Shown: positions 7,265 through 18,155, numbered from the stretch's first letter. The stretch is 64,000 nucleotides of DNA from Streptomyces sp. V4I2 (GCF_030817655.1 NZ_JAUSZM010000003.1:3162001-3226000); one strand, 5' to 3'. The notes: generated from the sequence alone by a model not told the origin. Numbers and translations are program-made.

Positions 7265-10200
7265 TCAGGAAACCGGGGAGAATACCGCCACGGTCCGCCC
7301 AGGAACCGTGAAGGTGCCCGATATCCGCTCGTAGGACGAGGACTTGACGACGGAGTCGGCACCCGACGCCTGCACCGGGTGCAGCCGGTAGCCGGTCCCG
7401 GCGAGCGGACCGACCCGCTGCTCCTGCGCTGTCGGCGTCGCGTTGAAGACGACGACCAGGTCACCGAGCTCCATGGTGATCACGCCGGGCGTCTCCTCCT
7501 TCCCGGACAGCGGGAAGGAGAGCTTCGACTGCACCTGGCCGGCCGTGTCGAGGGAGAAGTCCCGCTCCGTCGTCCGGATCTTCAGGAGATCCCGGTACGC
7601 CGCCGAGGCGCCCTCGATCTGCGGGCAGCCGACCTTGATCGCGCCCAACAGGGGTTTGGCGTACGGCCACTTGGACGCGTTGTCGGCGGCCATCGGCAGT
7701 CCGCGCCCGAAGCCGTTGCCGTCCTGGCAGTTCCAGTGGACGGCGTTGAACCAGTCGCCGCTGTCGTAGGAGTTGCGGTCGAGGGACTTGGACCGCAGCA
7801 GGTCGGTGCCCGCCTGGGAGAGGGCCGGGCCCTGCGAGAGGGTGGCCGTCGCCATGGCGAGGACCTGCATGCGGGCCCGGTCGGCCGCGGACGTGCCCGC
7901 CGGCAGCTTGAAGGCCAGCGCGTCGAACAGCGTCTCGTTGTCATGCGCGTCCGCGTAGGCGAGGGCGTCGCCGGGCGCGTCCGCGTAGCCGGCGGGGGCG
8001 CCGTTGTAGTCGACCTCGGCGCCGGTGACCTCCTTGCCGTCGGTGTCGGTGAAGGTGAAGCCCTTGAGGTTGCCGGAGAGCCCGACCTTGATCAGGTCCT
8101 GGTAGTGCAGGAGGCGGGCCTTCTGCTCCGCGGGCGTCCCGTTGCCTGTGGACCCGTTGGGGTCGGTGTACAGGCCGGACGCGAAGCCCTGGACGCCCGG
8201 GTCCTCGTCGAAGGGGCCGCCGCCGCGCACGGCGTCACGGGCGCGGTCGGAGAAGGTCGCGACTCCGGTGCCGGCCATGTTCTTCTGCGTGGCCTGCACG
8301 AAGCGGGCGTCGTCGGCGACCTCGCCGAAGTTCCAGCCCTCGCCGTACAGGATGATCTTCTTGCCGTCGACGCCGTCCTCGGCGACGGTGAGCGCGTCGA
8401 GGGCCTTCCTGACGGCCAGGATGTTGGCCTTCGGGTGGTGGCCCATCAGGTCGAAGCGGAAGCCGTCGACCTTGTACTCCTTGGCCCAGGTGACGATCGA
8501 GTCGACGACGAGTTTGCCCATCATGGCGTTCTCGGTGGCCGTGTTGGCACAGCAGGTGCTGTTGGCGACCGAGCCGTCGGCGAGCAGCCGCTGGTAGTAG
8601 CCGGGGACGATCCGGTCGAGGACGCTGGTGTCCGCCTGGCCGCTCGCGGCCGTGTGGTTGTAGACGACGTCCATGACGACCCTGAGGCCGTCCTCGTTCA
8701 GTGCCTTGACCATCTTCCGGAACTCGACGGTACGGCCGCTGCCCTCGGGGTCCGTCGCGTACGAGCCCTCGGGGACCGTGTAGTGGTAGGGGTCGTAGCC
8801 CCAGTTGTAGGCGTCCTTCGCGGCGACCGCGGAGACGCATTCCTGCTGTCGGTCCGAGTCGGCCCCGTAGGAAGCCAGGTCGCAGTCGACACTCGCCTGG
8901 TCGGACTTCTTCTCGGGGATGCTGGCGATGTCGAAGGCGGGCAGGAGGTGCACGTACGAGGTGCCCGACTTCGCCAGCTCACGCAGGTGCTCGGAGCCGT
9001 CGCTGTCCTTGTCGGTGAAGGCGAGGTAGGTGCCCGGGTCGGCCGCCGTCCTGTCCGCGACGGAGAAGTCCCGGATGTGCAGCTCCTGGATCTGGGCGTC
9101 CTTGAGGGGCACGGCCTTGGGCTTGGCCGGCGAGGACCATCCCTTGGGGGCGAGGGAGCCGTCGTCGAGGTCGACGACCAGGCTGCGCTCCGAGTCGGTG
9201 GTCAGGGCGAGGGAGTAGGGGTCGGTGACCTTGTTGGTGACGACCTTGCGGACACTGGGCGCCCAGACGGTCACGGCGTACCGGTAGGCCTTGTTCTTCC
9301 AGGACTTGGGGCCGGTGACGGACCAGACTCCGGTGGTGGCGTCGCGCTTCATGGCGACCGTGGAGCCGTCGAGTTCCAAGGAGACCTTGTGCGCGGTCGG
9401 CGCCCAGACCGCCAGTGTGGGGCGGCCGTTGCGGAACGTCGGTCCGAGCTCCGCCTTCGTCGCCGCGGGGTACAGATCGTCGAGTACGCCGGCGATCTGG
9501 ACGCCCGTCGCGGCGAGCACCGCTCCGTTGGCGGCCCGCTGGGAGGCGACGACCTGGCCGCTCAGCGCACCGCGCACCCGGTCGCGGTCGCGCGGGTCGA
9601 CGGACCAGGCGGTGTAGTCCTTGAGGTGCGGGAACCTGGTCTTCTGGGCGTCGGTGAGGACGGTCCTGGAGAGGCGCAGCCACTTGGCGTCCGAGGTCAG
9701 CGTGCCCTTGTCGACGGCGATCGAGCCGTCGCGGGAGTACAGCAGCTGTGTGGAGGCGGCCGCCTCGGAGCCGTTCCAGGCGACCGTGTTCCGGTCGATC
9801 CAGACCGCCTTGGAGGTGGTCAGGTCGAGCGCGGCGGCGGAGCCGGCCGGCTGCGGGAGCAGGTACTTCTCCTGGCCGCTCACCAGCCACACCTCGTGGC
9901 CGTCGGCCGTGAGGTCGAGGGACCGGTCGGTGGGCAGGTCCTTCTCGTCGCCCTTGTGGATGATGTAACTGAGGCTGCCGGCACCCTCGTTGAGCGGTAC
10001 CTCGAAGACCGCGCCATAGGGGTCGGTCTTCACCGGCTTCAGGGGGTTCGACCAGTCGGTGGGGTTCGCGGCGCCCGTCCAGACGTGCAGGCCCCAGCCG
10101 TCGTAGTTCCCGTCGGCGCGGTGGTAGTGCAGGACGGCCTTCGTCTTGTCCTGCGCCGGGTAGTCGGGCCGCTCGGTCCGTACGGCCTCCTTGCCCTGCT

Positions 10201-12661
10201 CGATCCAGATCTCGCCGGTCTTGGTGACGTCGATCGTGCGGTCGGCGGAGACGTCTTTGGTGCCGTCCTTGTCGATGACGAGGAAGCCGACGTTCGAGGC
10301 GCCGGGCTTCAGCTTGACGTAGGCGAAGGCGCCGTACGCGTCCCGGCCGATGAAGGGATGACTGTCGGGCCAGTCGGTCGACTCGCCGTCGGCGAGGTCG
10401 CCCCAGGCGTACAGGCCCCAGTCGGCGTAGTCGCCGTCGGTGCGCTTGTAGTGGACGACCGCGGAGTCACGGGAGGAGGCGGAGGGGATCTCCTCGGCGG
10501 GCGGGGTGCCGGTGACGCTGGCGGCGGTGGCGCTCGCCGTGCGGCCGGCCGAGTCGACGACAACCGCCTTGTAGCGCAGGGCGGTTCCGGCCGGGACGTC
10601 CTTGCCGAGGGTCTGCGTGACCTTGAACGGAGCGTGGTCGGCGGAGCCGAGGGTCTGCCACTTCCCGTTGCCGACCTGCGCGGCGAAGACGACCCGGTTG
10701 AGCTGACCGCCTCCCCCGTCGTCGGCGGTGACCCCGACCGTGCCGGTGGCGCCGGTGGCGGGGGCCTTGAGGGTGATCGTCGGCTCGGTGGCGGGCCGGG
10801 CGAGCCTGCCGGCCGCCTTGAGGACGATCGCCGAGCCGGCCGGGACGGTGACGGTGATCTTCTTGTCGGCGTCCGACCTGGCCGTGCTGTCGGTGCCGTG
10901 GATCCCGCGGAACGCCATGTCCGCCGAACCGGTCGCGAACGTCGCCTGCTTCGCCTCGTCCGCGTTGTTGACGGCCACGACGTACTCGACGCCCGTCTTC
11001 GCGTCCGTGCGGGAGAAGGCGTAGACACCGGAGCCGTCGGCCGCGTACCGCTCCGTCTGCACGCCGTCCGCCAGCGCCGGATTGTTCTTGCGAAGCTTCG
11101 AGAGGGCGGCGAGCTGCCGGTAGAGCGGTGCCGTCGTGTCGTACGCGTCGTCCGCGTGCGTACGGTCGGTGCCGAGCCGGTCGTCGTCGAGGTAGTCCTC
11201 GGTCTTCGAGGCGAACAGCGTCTGGCGGGCGTCCTTGTCGCCGCCCGCGCCGGTGAAGCCCTGTTCGTCGCCGTAGTAGACGACGGGGTTGCCGCGGCTG
11301 AGGAACATCAGCTCGTTGGCGAGCCTGTCCTTGGCGAGCAGCTCGGCGTCGGTGGCCTTCGGGTTGTCCTGCTTCAGGAAGTACCCGATGCGTCCCATGT
11401 CGTGGTTGCCGAGGAAGGTGACCTGCTCGTACGCGTTGGCCTTGTCGGTCGTGTACTTGTAGTCGTCGCCGAAGACCGCGGCGAGGTTTTGCGCGCTGCC
11501 GCCCTGGGAGGCGTACTGCCGGGCCGCCTCCTGGAAGGGGAAGTCGAGCGTGGCGTCGAGGCGGCCCTCGGTGACATACGGCGAGGTGATCGACGTGTCG
11601 GCGGAGTACACCTCGCCGAACATGAAGAAGTCGTCGCGGCCCTGCTTGGCGGCGTAGGCGTCGAGGGCGGTGGCCCACTGGGTCCAGAACTCCGTGTTGA
11701 CGTGCTTCACGGTGTCGACGCGGAAGCCGTCGATGTCGAAGTCCCGCACCCAGCGCTGGTAGATCTTCTCCATCCCGCTGACGACCTCGGGCCGCTCGGT
11801 CCACAGGTCGTCGAGGCCGGAGAAGTCGCCGTTCGTGGAGCTCTCACCGGCGAAGGTGGAGTCGCCGCGGTTGTGGTACATCGTCGGGTCGTTGAGCCAG
11901 GACGGGACCTTGGCGCTGCTCGTGGCCTTCGGCGTGCGCGGGAAGGAGTCGGCGTCGACCGGGGGGAAGTCCTCGGTGCCGTCCGCGTAGTCGGCGTCGT
12001 CGAAGGGCTTCCCGTCCTTGGTCAGGTACGGGAAGGCGCCCTTGGAGAGGTAGTCGTAGGACTTCTCCTCGTAGTCGACGACGTCGGCGGTGTGGTTGGT
12101 GATGACGTCGAAGAAGACCTTCATGCCCTTGGCGTGCGCCTTGGAGATGAGGGTCTCGAGGTCCTTGTTGGTGCCGAAGTGCGGGTCGACCTGGGTGAAG
12201 TCGGTGATCCAGTACCCGTGGTAGCCGGCGGAGGCTCCCCCAGCGCCCTCGCCCTGCACGGGTCGGTTCTTGAAGATGGGGGCCATCCACAGGGCGGTGG
12301 TGCCGAGGCCCTTGATGTAGTCGAGCCTCTTGGTCAGGCCCTTGAGGTCACCGCCCTGGTAGAAGCCCTTGTCGGTGGGGTCGTAGCCGGTGCTGAGGCG
12401 GGAACCGGTCAGGCCGCCCCGGTCGTTGCCGGTGTCGCCGTTGGCGAAGCGGTCCGGCAGGACGAAGTAGAACTGCTCACGGGTGGCGTCGTGCCGGGCG
12501 GGCTCGGCGGCGAGCTTCGCGTCGGACGGCGGTGGCGGCGGGGTGTCCGCCCGGGCGGCCAGGGGCTGGACGAGCGCCGCGGCCAACGCGGTCACGGTGA
12601 CCGCGGCGACCCGGCCGGCCTGGGCAGTACGGCGCCTGGGCGCCGTCCATCTCGGTATCAC
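7265..12661 (-). CDS. pulA: Secreted bifunctional alpha-amylase/pullulanase
   Basis: A 1798-aa exported starch-debranching enzyme. After a signal peptide (to about residue 38, ending LAARA) comes a GH13 amylase domain with DGFRVD (about 314), FGEVYS (about 350) and LGNHDMG (about 420), so nucleophile, acid/base and stabiliser are present. Two CBM41-type starch-binding modules follow at about 735-830 and 838-935. Next are a CBM48/N2-type region and a second GH13 pullulanase domain with YNWGYDP (about 1285), DGFRFD (about 1402), GEGWNFGE (about 1442) and AHDNE (about 1572). It should cut alpha-1,4 and alpha-1,6 links in starch outside the cell. GTG 12661 has AAGGAG upstream. A palindrome and motifs shared with the amylase promoter precede it. 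Confidence 0.9.
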   Translation of the reverse strand: MIPRWTAPRRRTAQAGRVAAVTVTALAAALVQPLAARADTPPPPPSDAKLAAEPARHDATREQFYFVLPDRFANGDTGNDRGGLTGSRLSTGYDPTDKGFYQGGDLKGLTKRLDYIKGLGTTALWMAPIFKNRPVQGEGAGGASAGYHGYWITDFTQVDPHFGTNKDLETLISKAHAKGMKVFFDVITNHTADVVDYEEKSYDYLSKGAFPYLTKDGKPFDDADYADGTEDFPPVDADSFPRTPKATSSAKVPSWLNDPTMYHNRGDSTFAGESSTNGDFSGLDDLWTERPEVVSGMEKIYQRWVRDFDIDGFRVDTVKHVNTEFWTQWATALDAYAAKQGRDDFFMFGEVYSADTSITSPYVTEGRLDATLDFPFQEAARQYASQGGSAQNLAAVFGDDYKYTTDKANAYEQVTFLGNHDMGRIGYFLKQDNPKATDAELLAKDRLANELMFLSRGNPVVYYGDEQGFTGAGGDKDARQTLFASKTEDYLDDDRLGTDRTHADDAYDTTAPLYRQLAALSKLRKNNPALADGVQTERYAADGSGVYAFSRTDAKTGVEYVVAVNNADEAKQATFATGSADMAFRGIHGTDSTARSDADKKITVTVPAGSAIVLKAAGRLARPATEPTITLKAPATGATGTVGVTADDGGGGQLNRVVFAAQVGNGKWQTLGSADHAPFKVTQTLGKDVPAGTALRYKAVVVDSAGRTASATAASVTGTPPAEEIPSASSRDSAVVHYKRTDGDYADWGLYAWGDLADGESTDWPDSHPFIGRDAYGAFAYVKLKPGASNVGFLVIDKDGTKDVSADRTIDVTKTGEIWIEQGKEAVRTERPDYPAQDKTKAVLHYHRADGNYDGWGLHVWTGAANPTDWSNPLKPVKTDPYGAVFEVPLNEGAGSLSYIIHKGDEKDLPTDRSLDLTADGHEVWLVSGQEKYLLPQPAGSAAALDLTTSKAVWIDRNTVAWNGSEAAASTQLLYSRDGSIAVDKGTLTSDAKWLRLSRTVLTDAQKTRFPHLKDYTAWSVDPRDRDRVRGALSGQVVASQRAANGAVLAATGVQIAGVLDDLYPAATKAELGPTFRNGRPTLAVWAPTAHKVSLELDGSTVAMKRDATTGVWSVTGPKSWKNKAYRYAVTVWAPSVRKVVTNKVTDPYSLALTTDSERSLVVDLDDGSLAPKGWSSPAKPKAVPLKDAQIQELHIRDFSVADRTAADPGTYLAFTDKDSDGSEHLRELAKSGTSYVHLLPAFDIASIPEKKSDQASVDCDLASYGADSDRQQECVSAVAAKDAYNWGYDPYHYTVPEGSYATDPEGSGRTVEFRKMVKALNEDGLRVVMDVVYNHTAASGQADTSVLDRIVPGYYQRLLADGSVANSTCCANTATENAMMGKLVVDSIVTWAKEYKVDGFRFDLMGHHPKANILAVRKALDALTVAEDGVDGKKIILYGEGWNFGEVADDARFVQATQKNMAGTGVATFSDRARDAVRGGGPFDEDPGVQGFASGLYTDPNGSTGNGTPAEQKARLLHYQDLIKVGLSGNLKGFTFTDTDGKEVTGAEVDYNGAPAGYADAPGDALAYADAHDNETLFDALAFKLPAGTSAADRARMQVLAMATATLSQGPALSQAGTDLLRSKSLDRNSYDSGDWFNAVHWNCQDGNGFGRGLPMAADNASKWPYAKPLLGAIKVGCPQIEGASAAYRDLLKIRTTERDFSLDTAGQVQSKLSFPLSGKEETPGVITMELGDLVVVFNATPTAQEQRVGPLAGTGYRLHPVQASGADSVVKSSSYERISGTFTVPGRTVAVFSPVS

Positions 12662-12730
12662 GGACGTGGACTCCTTGCGATGACGGCTCTCTTGGGTCCG
12701 ACCCCGCGCGACCGTATCGCCGAGGAAAGG

Positions 12731-12771
12731 CTTACAGCAAGAGTCCTGAAACTTCTGGTAAGAACTTTCAG
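12731..12771 (-). promoter_or_regulatory. Operator candidate upstream of the pullulanase gene
   Basis: A 26-bp interrupted palindrome at 12746-12771 has CTGAAA at one end and TTTCAG at the other, with TTCT/AGAA inside. CTTACAGCAAGAG lies next to it. The 13-mer TCCTGAAACTTCT (12744-12756) recurs exactly at 14256-14268 in the amylase promoter. It overlaps the 3' end of the amylase gene. MalR binding is inferred. Confidence 0.6.
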
Positions 12772-14147
12772 CAGCTCGACTTGCCCGCATAGATCGCCAG
12801 GGCCGTGTTGGCGCCCAGCGTCGCGGTGAACTGGCCGCTCGAACTGACCGTCACCGTCGTGTTGTTCTGCACGTTGCAGTACGTCCCCGCGGGCAGCGAG
12901 GTCTGGTAGGTGCGGCTCAGGCTGCCCGACTCGTGGTTGATGGCGACATAGCCTTTCGCTCCCCGCCCGAAGGCGATGGCGTCGCCCCCGTTGTCCCACC
13001 AGTTGGTGAGCGACTCGCCGCGCACCGCGTTGCGGAAGGCGACCATGCGCCGGAGCTCCGGCCAGGCGTGCTGGCACTTCCAGCCGTCCTGCCAACAGGC
13101 GTTCACGGCGCCGCCGTTGGGCGGCCCGGCGTCGGCGTCGGAGAACTCGTAGCCGGAGTTGATGTCCGGGGCGCCGTACGGGTGGGCGAGCATGAAGACG
13201 TTGGCCAGCGTGTAGGTGGCGCCGTCCTTGTAGCTGAGCGTGGAGCCGTTGCGCTCGGTGTCGTGGTTGTCGACGAAGACACCGGAGACCGAGCTGTTCA
13301 TGTAGCCCCAGCCCTCGCCGTAGTTCTTCAGGTAGGCGAGGTTCTCGTTGTTGAAGACCCGCTTGAGGTCGTAGGCGTAGCGGAACTCCTGGACGTCGCC
13401 GTTGCCGGTGTACTCGGTGGGCTGGACGGCCTCTCCGCTGCCGTGAATGACCTCCTGCTTCCAGTACACGGACGGGTTGCTGAGGCGCGACTTGATGTCC
13501 GCCAGGTCGGCCGCCGGGATGTGCTTGGCCGCGTCGATGCGGAAGCCGTCGACGCCGTACCCGAGCAGGGAGTTCAGGTAGCCGGCGATCGCCGAGCGGA
13601 CGTAGCTCTCGCCCGTGTCCAGGTCGGCGAGGCCGACGAGTTCGCAGTTCTGGACGTTGGTGCGGTTGCCGTAGTCGCTGATCGTGGCCGTGCAGTCGTC
13701 GAAGTCGTAGGAGGAGTACAGGCCGGGGTAGGTGTACTTCGAGTACGACGAGCCGCCCGTGCCGGTGCCGTTGCCCGCCGACATGTGGTTGACGACCGCG
13801 TCGACGACGACCTTCACACCGGCCGCGTGACACGTGTCGACCATGCTCTTGAAGGCGGTGGCGTCACCGAGCCGGCCGGCGATCCGGTAGCTGACCGGCT
13901 GGTACGACGTCCACCACTGGGAGCCCTGTATGTGCTCGGCGGGCGGGGAGACCTGGACGTAGCCGTACCCGGCCGGGCCGAGGGTGCTGGTGCACTCCTT
14001 CGCCACCGAGGCGAAGTTCCACTCGAAGAGGACGGCAGTGACGTCCTTGGTGCCGGGCGGCGCGGCCTGTGCGGTGCCGGCGGGGGCGACGAACGCGGCG
14101 GCGCCCGCCATGAGGGCGCATGCTCCGGCGAGGGCTCTTCTGGCCAT
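12768..14147 (-). CDS. Secreted alpha-amylase (GH13), no starch-binding domain
   Basis: A 459-aa protein with signal peptide MARRALAG...AQA followed by the Streptomyces-type catalytic domain: VLFEWNF near the mature N-terminus, [20 protein letters not shown] (nucleophile Asp), EVIHG (acid/base Glu) and [11 protein letters not shown]. It ends soon after the C domain with a terminal Cys, so it lacks the CBM20 carried by the longer (about 560 aa) Streptomyces amylases. It should hydrolyse internal alpha-1,4 bonds of starch. It lies between aglA and the pullulanase gene in the same orientation, with operator-like repeats upstream. Confidence 0.92.
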   Translation of the reverse strand: MARRALAGACALMAGAAAFVAPAGTAQAAPPGTKDVTAVLFEWNFASVAKECTSTLGPAGYGYVQVSPPAEHIQGSQWWTSYQPVSYRIAGRLGDATAFKSMVDTCHAAGVKVVVDAVVNHMSAGNGTGTGGSSYSKYTYPGLYSSYDFDDCTATISDYGNRTNVQNCELVGLADLDTGESYVRSAIAGYLNSLLGYGVDGFRIDAAKHIPAADLADIKSRLSNPSVYWKQEVIHGSGEAVQPTEYTGNGDVQEFRYAYDLKRVFNNENLAYLKNYGEGWGYMNSSVSGVFVDNHDTERNGSTLSYKDGATYTLANVFMLAHPYGAPDINSGYEFSDADAGPPNGGAVNACWQDGWKCQHAWPELRRMVAFRNAVRGESLTNWWDNGGDAIAFGRGAKGYVAINHESGSLSRTYQTSLPAGTYCNVQNNTTVTVSSSGQFTATLGANTALAIYAGKSSC

Positions 14148-14174
14148 GTGAGGGCCCCTTCTCCGTTGAAGGTT

Positions 14175-14191
14175 CTTGCTGAAAGCTTGCA
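14175..14191 (-). promoter_or_regulatory. MalR-like operator in the amylase leader
   Basis: CTTGCT and CTTGCA occur as direct repeats 11 bp apart (14175-14180 and 14186-14191), about one helical turn. The same hexamer forms the sites between malE and malR. Position is 28-44 bp upstream of the amylase start. Confidence 0.6.
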
Positions 14192-14217
14192 AAGCCGTGC
14201 GGTGTCGCAGAGCGTAG

Positions 14218-14248
14218 AGGCCCGCCTCCCCAAGCGGAAGGCGGGCCT
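14218..14248 (-). terminator. Hairpin between aglA and the amylase gene
   Basis: A perfect 10-bp stem (14218-14227 with 14239-14248) closes an 11-nt loop. It is about 60 nt past the aglA stop and probably terminates the aglA transcript inside the amylase promoter region. Confidence 0.75.
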
Positions 14249-14255
14249 CGAAGAT

Positions 14256-14272
14256 TCCTGAAACTTCTTGCA
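14256..14272 (-). promoter_or_regulatory. Upstream amylase promoter element
   Basis: TCCTGAAACTTCTTGCA combines the 13-mer shared with the pullulanase promoter (12744-12756) with a CTTGCA half-site at 14267-14272. It probably belongs to MalR or glucose-dependent control of the amylase gene. Confidence 0.55.
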
Positions 14273-14307
14273 GGGTCGGTCAGTTGACCGCTGTCAGTCG
14301 GCCGCTG

Positions 14308-15987
14308 TCAGTTGGCCGTCCACCACACGGTCGTGTCCGCCGGCAGCTTCGCCTCGCCGTCCGTCTCGGCGATCTCGCCGCTGGCGAGGAGCACACGGCC
14401 GTACGCCGGAGTCGTGACCGACTCACCGCCGGTGTTGGCGACACACACGAACTCGCCGCGGCGGAAGGCGAGGACGCCCTCGGGAGCCTTCAGCCACTCC
14501 ACGGAGTCGCCCGCGCCGAGGTCGGGCTGTTCGCGGCGGGCGGCGAAGGCGGCGCGGTACAGCTCCAGGGTGGAGCCGGGGACGCCGCTCTGGGCCTCGA
14601 TGCTCAGTTCGCCCCAGCCCTCCGGCTGCGGGAGCCAGCTGCCGCCGCTGCCGAAGCCGTACGACGATCCCTCGCGCGTCCACGGGATCGGCACCCGGCA
14701 GCCGTCGCGGAAGCCGTCCTGGCCGGCGCCCCGGAAGTACGCCGGGTCCTGGCGCACCTCGTCGGGCAGGTCGACGACGTCCGGCAGGCCGAGTTCCTCG
14801 CCCTGGTAGACGTACGCCGAGCCGGGCAGCGCCAGCATGAGGAGGGTCGCGGCCCGCGCCCGGCGCAGGCCGAGTTCGCGGTCGCCCGCCGTGCGGATCT
14901 GGGTGCCGAGGCCGGGCGGGTTGGCGAAGCGGGTGGCGTGGCGGGTCACGTCGTGGTTGGACAGGACCCAGGTGGCGGGGGCGCCGACCGGGCGCATCGC
15001 CTCCAGGGTGCGGTCGATGACCGTCCGCAGTTCTTCGGCGTCCCACTCGGTGCTCAGGTACTGGAAGTTGAAGGCCTGGTGGAGCTCGTCCGGGCGGACG
15101 TAGTTCGCGGTGCGCTCGACCGTCGGGGTCCACGCCTCGGCGACGAAGATCCGCTCGCCCGCGTACTCGTCGAGGATCGTGCGCCACTGGCGGTAGATGG
15201 CGTGCACGCCGTCCTGGTCGAAGAACGGCATGACATCGTTGCCCAGCAGCTTGAGTTGCTCGTGGGATCCGAGGTCGGGGAGGCCCTCCGCCTTCACCAG
15301 GCCGTGGGCCACGTCGATGCGGAAGCCGTCGACGCCCATGTCGAGCCAGAAGCGCAGGATGGAGCGGAACTCGTCGCCGACGGCCGGGTGATCCCAGTTG
15401 AAGTCGGGCTGCTCGGGGGCGAAGAGGTGGAGATACCACTCACCGGGCGAGCCGTCCGGTTCGGTGACGCGGGTCCACGCCGGGCCGCCGAAGATCGACT
15501 CCCAGTCGTTGGGCGGGAGTGCGCCGTTCTTCCCCTTGCCGGGCCGGAAGTGGTAGCGGTCCCGCAGCGGCGAGCCGGGGCCGTCCGCGACGGCCCGCTT
15601 GAACCACTCGTGCTGGTCGGAGGAGTGGTTGGGGACCAGGTCGACGATGATCCTGAGGTCCAGTTCGCGGGCGGAGCGGATCAGCGCGTCGGCGTCGAGG
15701 AGGTTGCCGAACATGGGGTCCACGGCCCGGTAGTCGGCGACGTCGTAGCCGGCGTCGGCCTGCGGGGAGGCGTAGAAGGGGCTGAGCCACACGGCGTCCA
15801 CGCCGAGGTCGCGCAGGTACGGCAGTCGGGAGCGGATGCCCTCCAGGTCGCCCATGCCGTCGCCGTTGCTGTCGGCGAAGCTGCGCGGATAGACCTGGTA
15901 GATCACCGCGTCCCGCCACCAGTCGCGGCGCTTGGCGACGGTGGCGACGGCGGAGTTTTCGGCCGGGTCGGCGGAGTGCTGGCTCAT
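14308..15987 (-). CDS. aglA: Alpha-glucosidase AglA (GH13, cytoplasmic)
   Basis: A 559-aa GH13 enzyme without a signal peptide. Motifs in order: WWRDAVIYQVYPRSFADSNGDG, with GDGMGDLEGI just after; IIVDLVPNHSS; GFRIDVAHGL (nucleophile); FVAEAWTP (acid/base); VLSNHDVTRH. It should release glucose from imported maltose and maltodextrins. The gene follows malG in the malEFG-aglA order of the Streptomyces maltose operon. ATG 15987 (MSQHSADP) is preferred over ATG 16020 because AAGGA precedes it; the upstream ATG has no ribosome site. Confidence 0.9.
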   Translation of the reverse strand: MSQHSADPAENSAVATVAKRRDWWRDAVIYQVYPRSFADSNGDGMGDLEGIRSRLPYLRDLGVDAVWLSPFYASPQADAGYDVADYRAVDPMFGNLLDADALIRSARELDLRIIVDLVPNHSSDQHEWFKRAVADGPGSPLRDRYHFRPGKGKNGALPPNDWESIFGGPAWTRVTEPDGSPGEWYLHLFAPEQPDFNWDHPAVGDEFRSILRFWLDMGVDGFRIDVAHGLVKAEGLPDLGSHEQLKLLGNDVMPFFDQDGVHAIYRQWRTILDEYAGERIFVAEAWTPTVERTANYVRPDELHQAFNFQYLSTEWDAEELRTVIDRTLEAMRPVGAPATWVLSNHDVTRHATRFANPPGLGTQIRTAGDRELGLRRARAATLLMLALPGSAYVYQGEELGLPDVVDLPDEVRQDPAYFRGAGQDGFRDGCRVPIPWTREGSSYGFGSGGSWLPQPEGWGELSIEAQSGVPGSTLELYRAAFAARREQPDLGAGDSVEWLKAPEGVLAFRRGEFVCVANTGGESVTTPAYGRVLLASGEIAETDGEAKLPADTTVWWTAN

Positions 15988-16055
15988 GGCGTCCTTGATA
16001 CGTAAAGGAGTTTCGGTCATGGAGGCTTACGTGCGTAGGGCAGGGCGGGTGACGA

Positions 16056-16099
16056 GGCGGCCGCGGTGACAGCGGGGTCGGATGGTCACCGCGGCCGCC
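16056..16099 (-). terminator. Long hairpin between malG and aglA
   Basis: A perfect 15-bp inverted repeat (16056-16070 with 16085-16099) with a 14-nt loop and no T tract. It lies between malG and aglA and may partly terminate, or protect the malEFG message from 3' decay. Confidence 0.75.
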
Positions 16100-16139
16100 A
16101 CCCGCGCGGTCAGGCGCGCGGGAGTCGGGTCGGAAGGGG

Positions 16140-17051
16140 TCAGCCCTTCGTGCCGCCCGCGGTGAGGCCGGTCACCAGGTTCTTCTGCACGAAGTAGAAG
16201 AACGCGGAGACGGGTATCGCGATCAGCACCGCGGTGGCGGCCATGAGATTGCGCTGCGCGTCGTGTTCGCTGACGAAGGTCTGCAGTCCGACGGCGAAGG
16301 TGTACTTCGTGTCGGACAGCATGAACGTCGCGGCGAACGCGACCTCCCCGAAGGCGGTGAGGAAGCTGTAGAAGGCGGCGACCGCCAGGCCCGGCTTGGC
16401 GAGCGGCAGGATCAGTCGCGCGAACGTGCCGAAGGGGGTCAGCCCGTCGACCCGTCCCGCCTCGTCGATCTCGAACGGGATGGTGTCGAAATAGCCCTTC
16501 ATCAGCCATGCGCAGTACGGAACGGTGGTCGTGCAGTACACCAGGATGAGTCCAAGGTAGCTGTCGATGAGCTGCAGTTCCGAGAGGATCTGGTACATCG
16601 GCACCATGAGTACGGCCACCGGGAACATCTGCGTGACCAGGAGCACCCACATGAACTTCCGGTAGCCCGGGAAGCGCATGCGCGAGACCGCGTAACCGGT
16701 GGTCGCGGAGATGACCACACCGATGAGTGTGGTGCCGAGGGTGACGATCATCGTGGTCTGCAGCCAGTCGAAGAACTTCGTCTCCTGGAGCACGAACGTG
16801 TAGTTGTCGAACGTCATCTTCCCCCAGATGCGTCCGGGATGCAGGTAGTCGTCCTTGTCCGGGCCGAGGGACAGGAACACCAGCCAGGCGACCGGGAAGA
16901 GCGCGATGAGGCTCGCGGTGATCAGGATGCCGTGGGAGGCGAGGCGGACGGCGGGGGTGCTCTCGCCGCGCTTGGTGGCCTTGCGCGGCGCGGGCGCCAT
17001 GGAGTCCTCCTTGTTCGCCGCGGCGGAGGTCTCGGCGGTGGTCGTACTCAT
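16140..17051 (-). CDS. malG: Maltose/maltodextrin ABC permease MalG
   Basis: A 303-aa inner-membrane protein with six predicted helices. The cytoplasmic EAA loop of binding-protein-dependent sugar permeases reads EIDEAGRVDGLTPFGTFARL followed by ILPLAKPGL. It pairs with MalF to import maltodextrins delivered by MalE. No ATPase gene is present in the locus; in Streptomyces a shared ATPase (MsiK) encoded elsewhere usually energises such permeases. ATG 17051 has GGAG 8 nt upstream and starts 13 nt after malF ends, so the two are probably co-translated. Confidence 0.92.
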   Translation of the reverse strand: MSTTTAETSAAANKEDSMAPAPRKATKRGESTPAVRLASHGILITASLIALFPVAWLVFLSLGPDKDDYLHPGRIWGKMTFDNYTFVLQETKFFDWLQTTMIVTLGTTLIGVVISATTGYAVSRMRFPGYRKFMWVLLVTQMFPVAVLMVPMYQILSELQLIDSYLGLILVYCTTTVPYCAWLMKGYFDTIPFEIDEAGRVDGLTPFGTFARLILPLAKPGLAVAAFYSFLTAFGEVAFAATFMLSDTKYTFAVGLQTFVSEHDAQRNLMAATAVLIAIPVSAFFYFVQKNLVTGLTAGGTKG

Positions 17052-17064
17052 GGGGACTCCTGCC

Positions 17065-18069
17065 TCAGATCGCGAGCTGCTGGTCATTGCGGTTCAGCCA
17101 GCGGCGGTAGAAGGAGGTGAAGACGATCAGGATGGCCAGCAGCAGGATGCCGTAGGCCGCCGACTGCGCGAAGTCACGCGGCTGCTGTCCGAAGCCGAGG
17201 TACCAGGCCCAGGTGACGAGGATCTGCGCGTCGGGGGCGGTGTTGCCGAACAGCAGGAAGATGATCGCGAACTGGTTGAAGGTCCAGATGATGCCGAGGA
17301 GGACGACGGTGGAGCTGACGGACCTCAGGCCCGGCAGGGTGACGTACCGGAACTTCTGCCAGGCGCTGGCCCCGTCCATCTCGGCGGCCTCGTACAGCGA
17401 GGTGTCGATGGACTGCAGGCCGCCGAGCAGCGACAGCATCATGAAGGGCACCCCGCACCAGGTGTTGACCATGATCGCGGAGAACCGCTGCCAGAAGGTG
17501 TCCTCCAGCCACAGCGGTGTCGGCAGGTGGAGGGTCTCCAGGAAGGAGTTGATGATCCCGCCGTCGGCGAGCATGAACCGCCAGCCGAAGACGGTGACGA
17601 AGGTCGGCACGGCCCACGGCAGGATCAGGACCAGCCGGTAGAAGGTGCGCCCGCGCAGCTTCAGGTTGAGCAGCAGGGCGAGGCCCAGGCCGATCGTGTA
17701 GTGCAGGGTGACGCAGAGCGCGGTCCAGACGATCGTCCAGATGAAGTGCGACCAGAAGCGGTCGTAGGCCGTGTCGCCCCACAGGATGTCGGCGTAGTTG
17801 TCGAGGCCGATGAACTCGTAGGTGGCGTCGATGTGGTTGACGCCGATCGTGCGGGCGGTGTTGAGGCTGTTGGCGTCGGTGAGCGTGAGGTACAGGCCGT
17901 ACGCCAGGGGGTACAGCACGAGGACGCCGAGGACGACTACCACGGGGGCGATCATCGCGTACGCGTACCAGTGCTTCTGATAGCCGCGCCGCAGGCGCCG
18001 GCCCAGCCCGGACTTCGGCTCGCGGTCACCGCGGCGCTTGCCGGTCGCGCGGTCGATGGCGACTGTCAT
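17065..18069 (-). CDS. malF: Maltose/maltodextrin ABC permease MalF
   Basis: A 334-aa membrane protein with a basic N-terminal tail, about six helices and the EAA loop (YEAAEMDGASAWQKFRYVTL, PGL). It forms the transmembrane pore with MalG. It is somewhat shorter than E. coli MalF because it lacks the large periplasmic loop, as usual for Gram-positive homologues. The ATG at 18069 is preceded by three 12-bp repeats, each carrying GAAGG. A strong hairpin separates it from malE. Confidence 0.92.
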   Translation of the reverse strand: MTVAIDRATGKRRGDREPKSGLGRRLRRGYQKHWYAYAMIAPVVVVLGVLVLYPLAYGLYLTLTDANSLNTARTIGVNHIDATYEFIGLDNYADILWGDTAYDRFWSHFIWTIVWTALCVTLHYTIGLGLALLLNLKLRGRTFYRLVLILPWAVPTFVTVFGWRFMLADGGIINSFLETLHLPTPLWLEDTFWQRFSAIMVNTWCGVPFMMLSLLGGLQSIDTSLYEAAEMDGASAWQKFRYVTLPGLRSVSSTVVLLGIIWTFNQFAIIFLLFGNTAPDAQILVTWAWYLGFGQQPRDFAQSAAYGILLLAILIVFTSFYRRWLNRNDQQLAI

Positions 18070-18072
18070 TGG

Positions 18073-18108
18073 TTCGACACCTTCTTCGACACCTTCTCCG
18101 ACACCTTC
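18073..18108 (-). repeat. Three 12-bp repeats with Shine-Dalgarno-like cores before malF
   Basis: Read on the minus strand, GAAGGTGTCGGA, GAAGGTGTCGAA and GAAGGTGTCGAA follow one another and end 3 nt before the malF ATG. The last GAAGG core is 10 nt from the start codon. It is either a multiplied ribosome site or the coding part of an N-terminal extension (EGV-type repeat); the first seems more likely. Confidence 0.7.
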
Positions 18109-18155
18109 TGGAAGATCTTCGGCCTGCCCGGCCCGCACGGCCCGGTCACAGGCCG

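Noticed and set aside
5582..12829. A 2415-codon open frame on the plus strand opposite the phosphatase and pullulanase genes
   Set aside because: It is a shadow of GC-biased codons; its Gly/Val/Arg/Asp-rich product matches no family, while the minus strand encodes clear enzymes.
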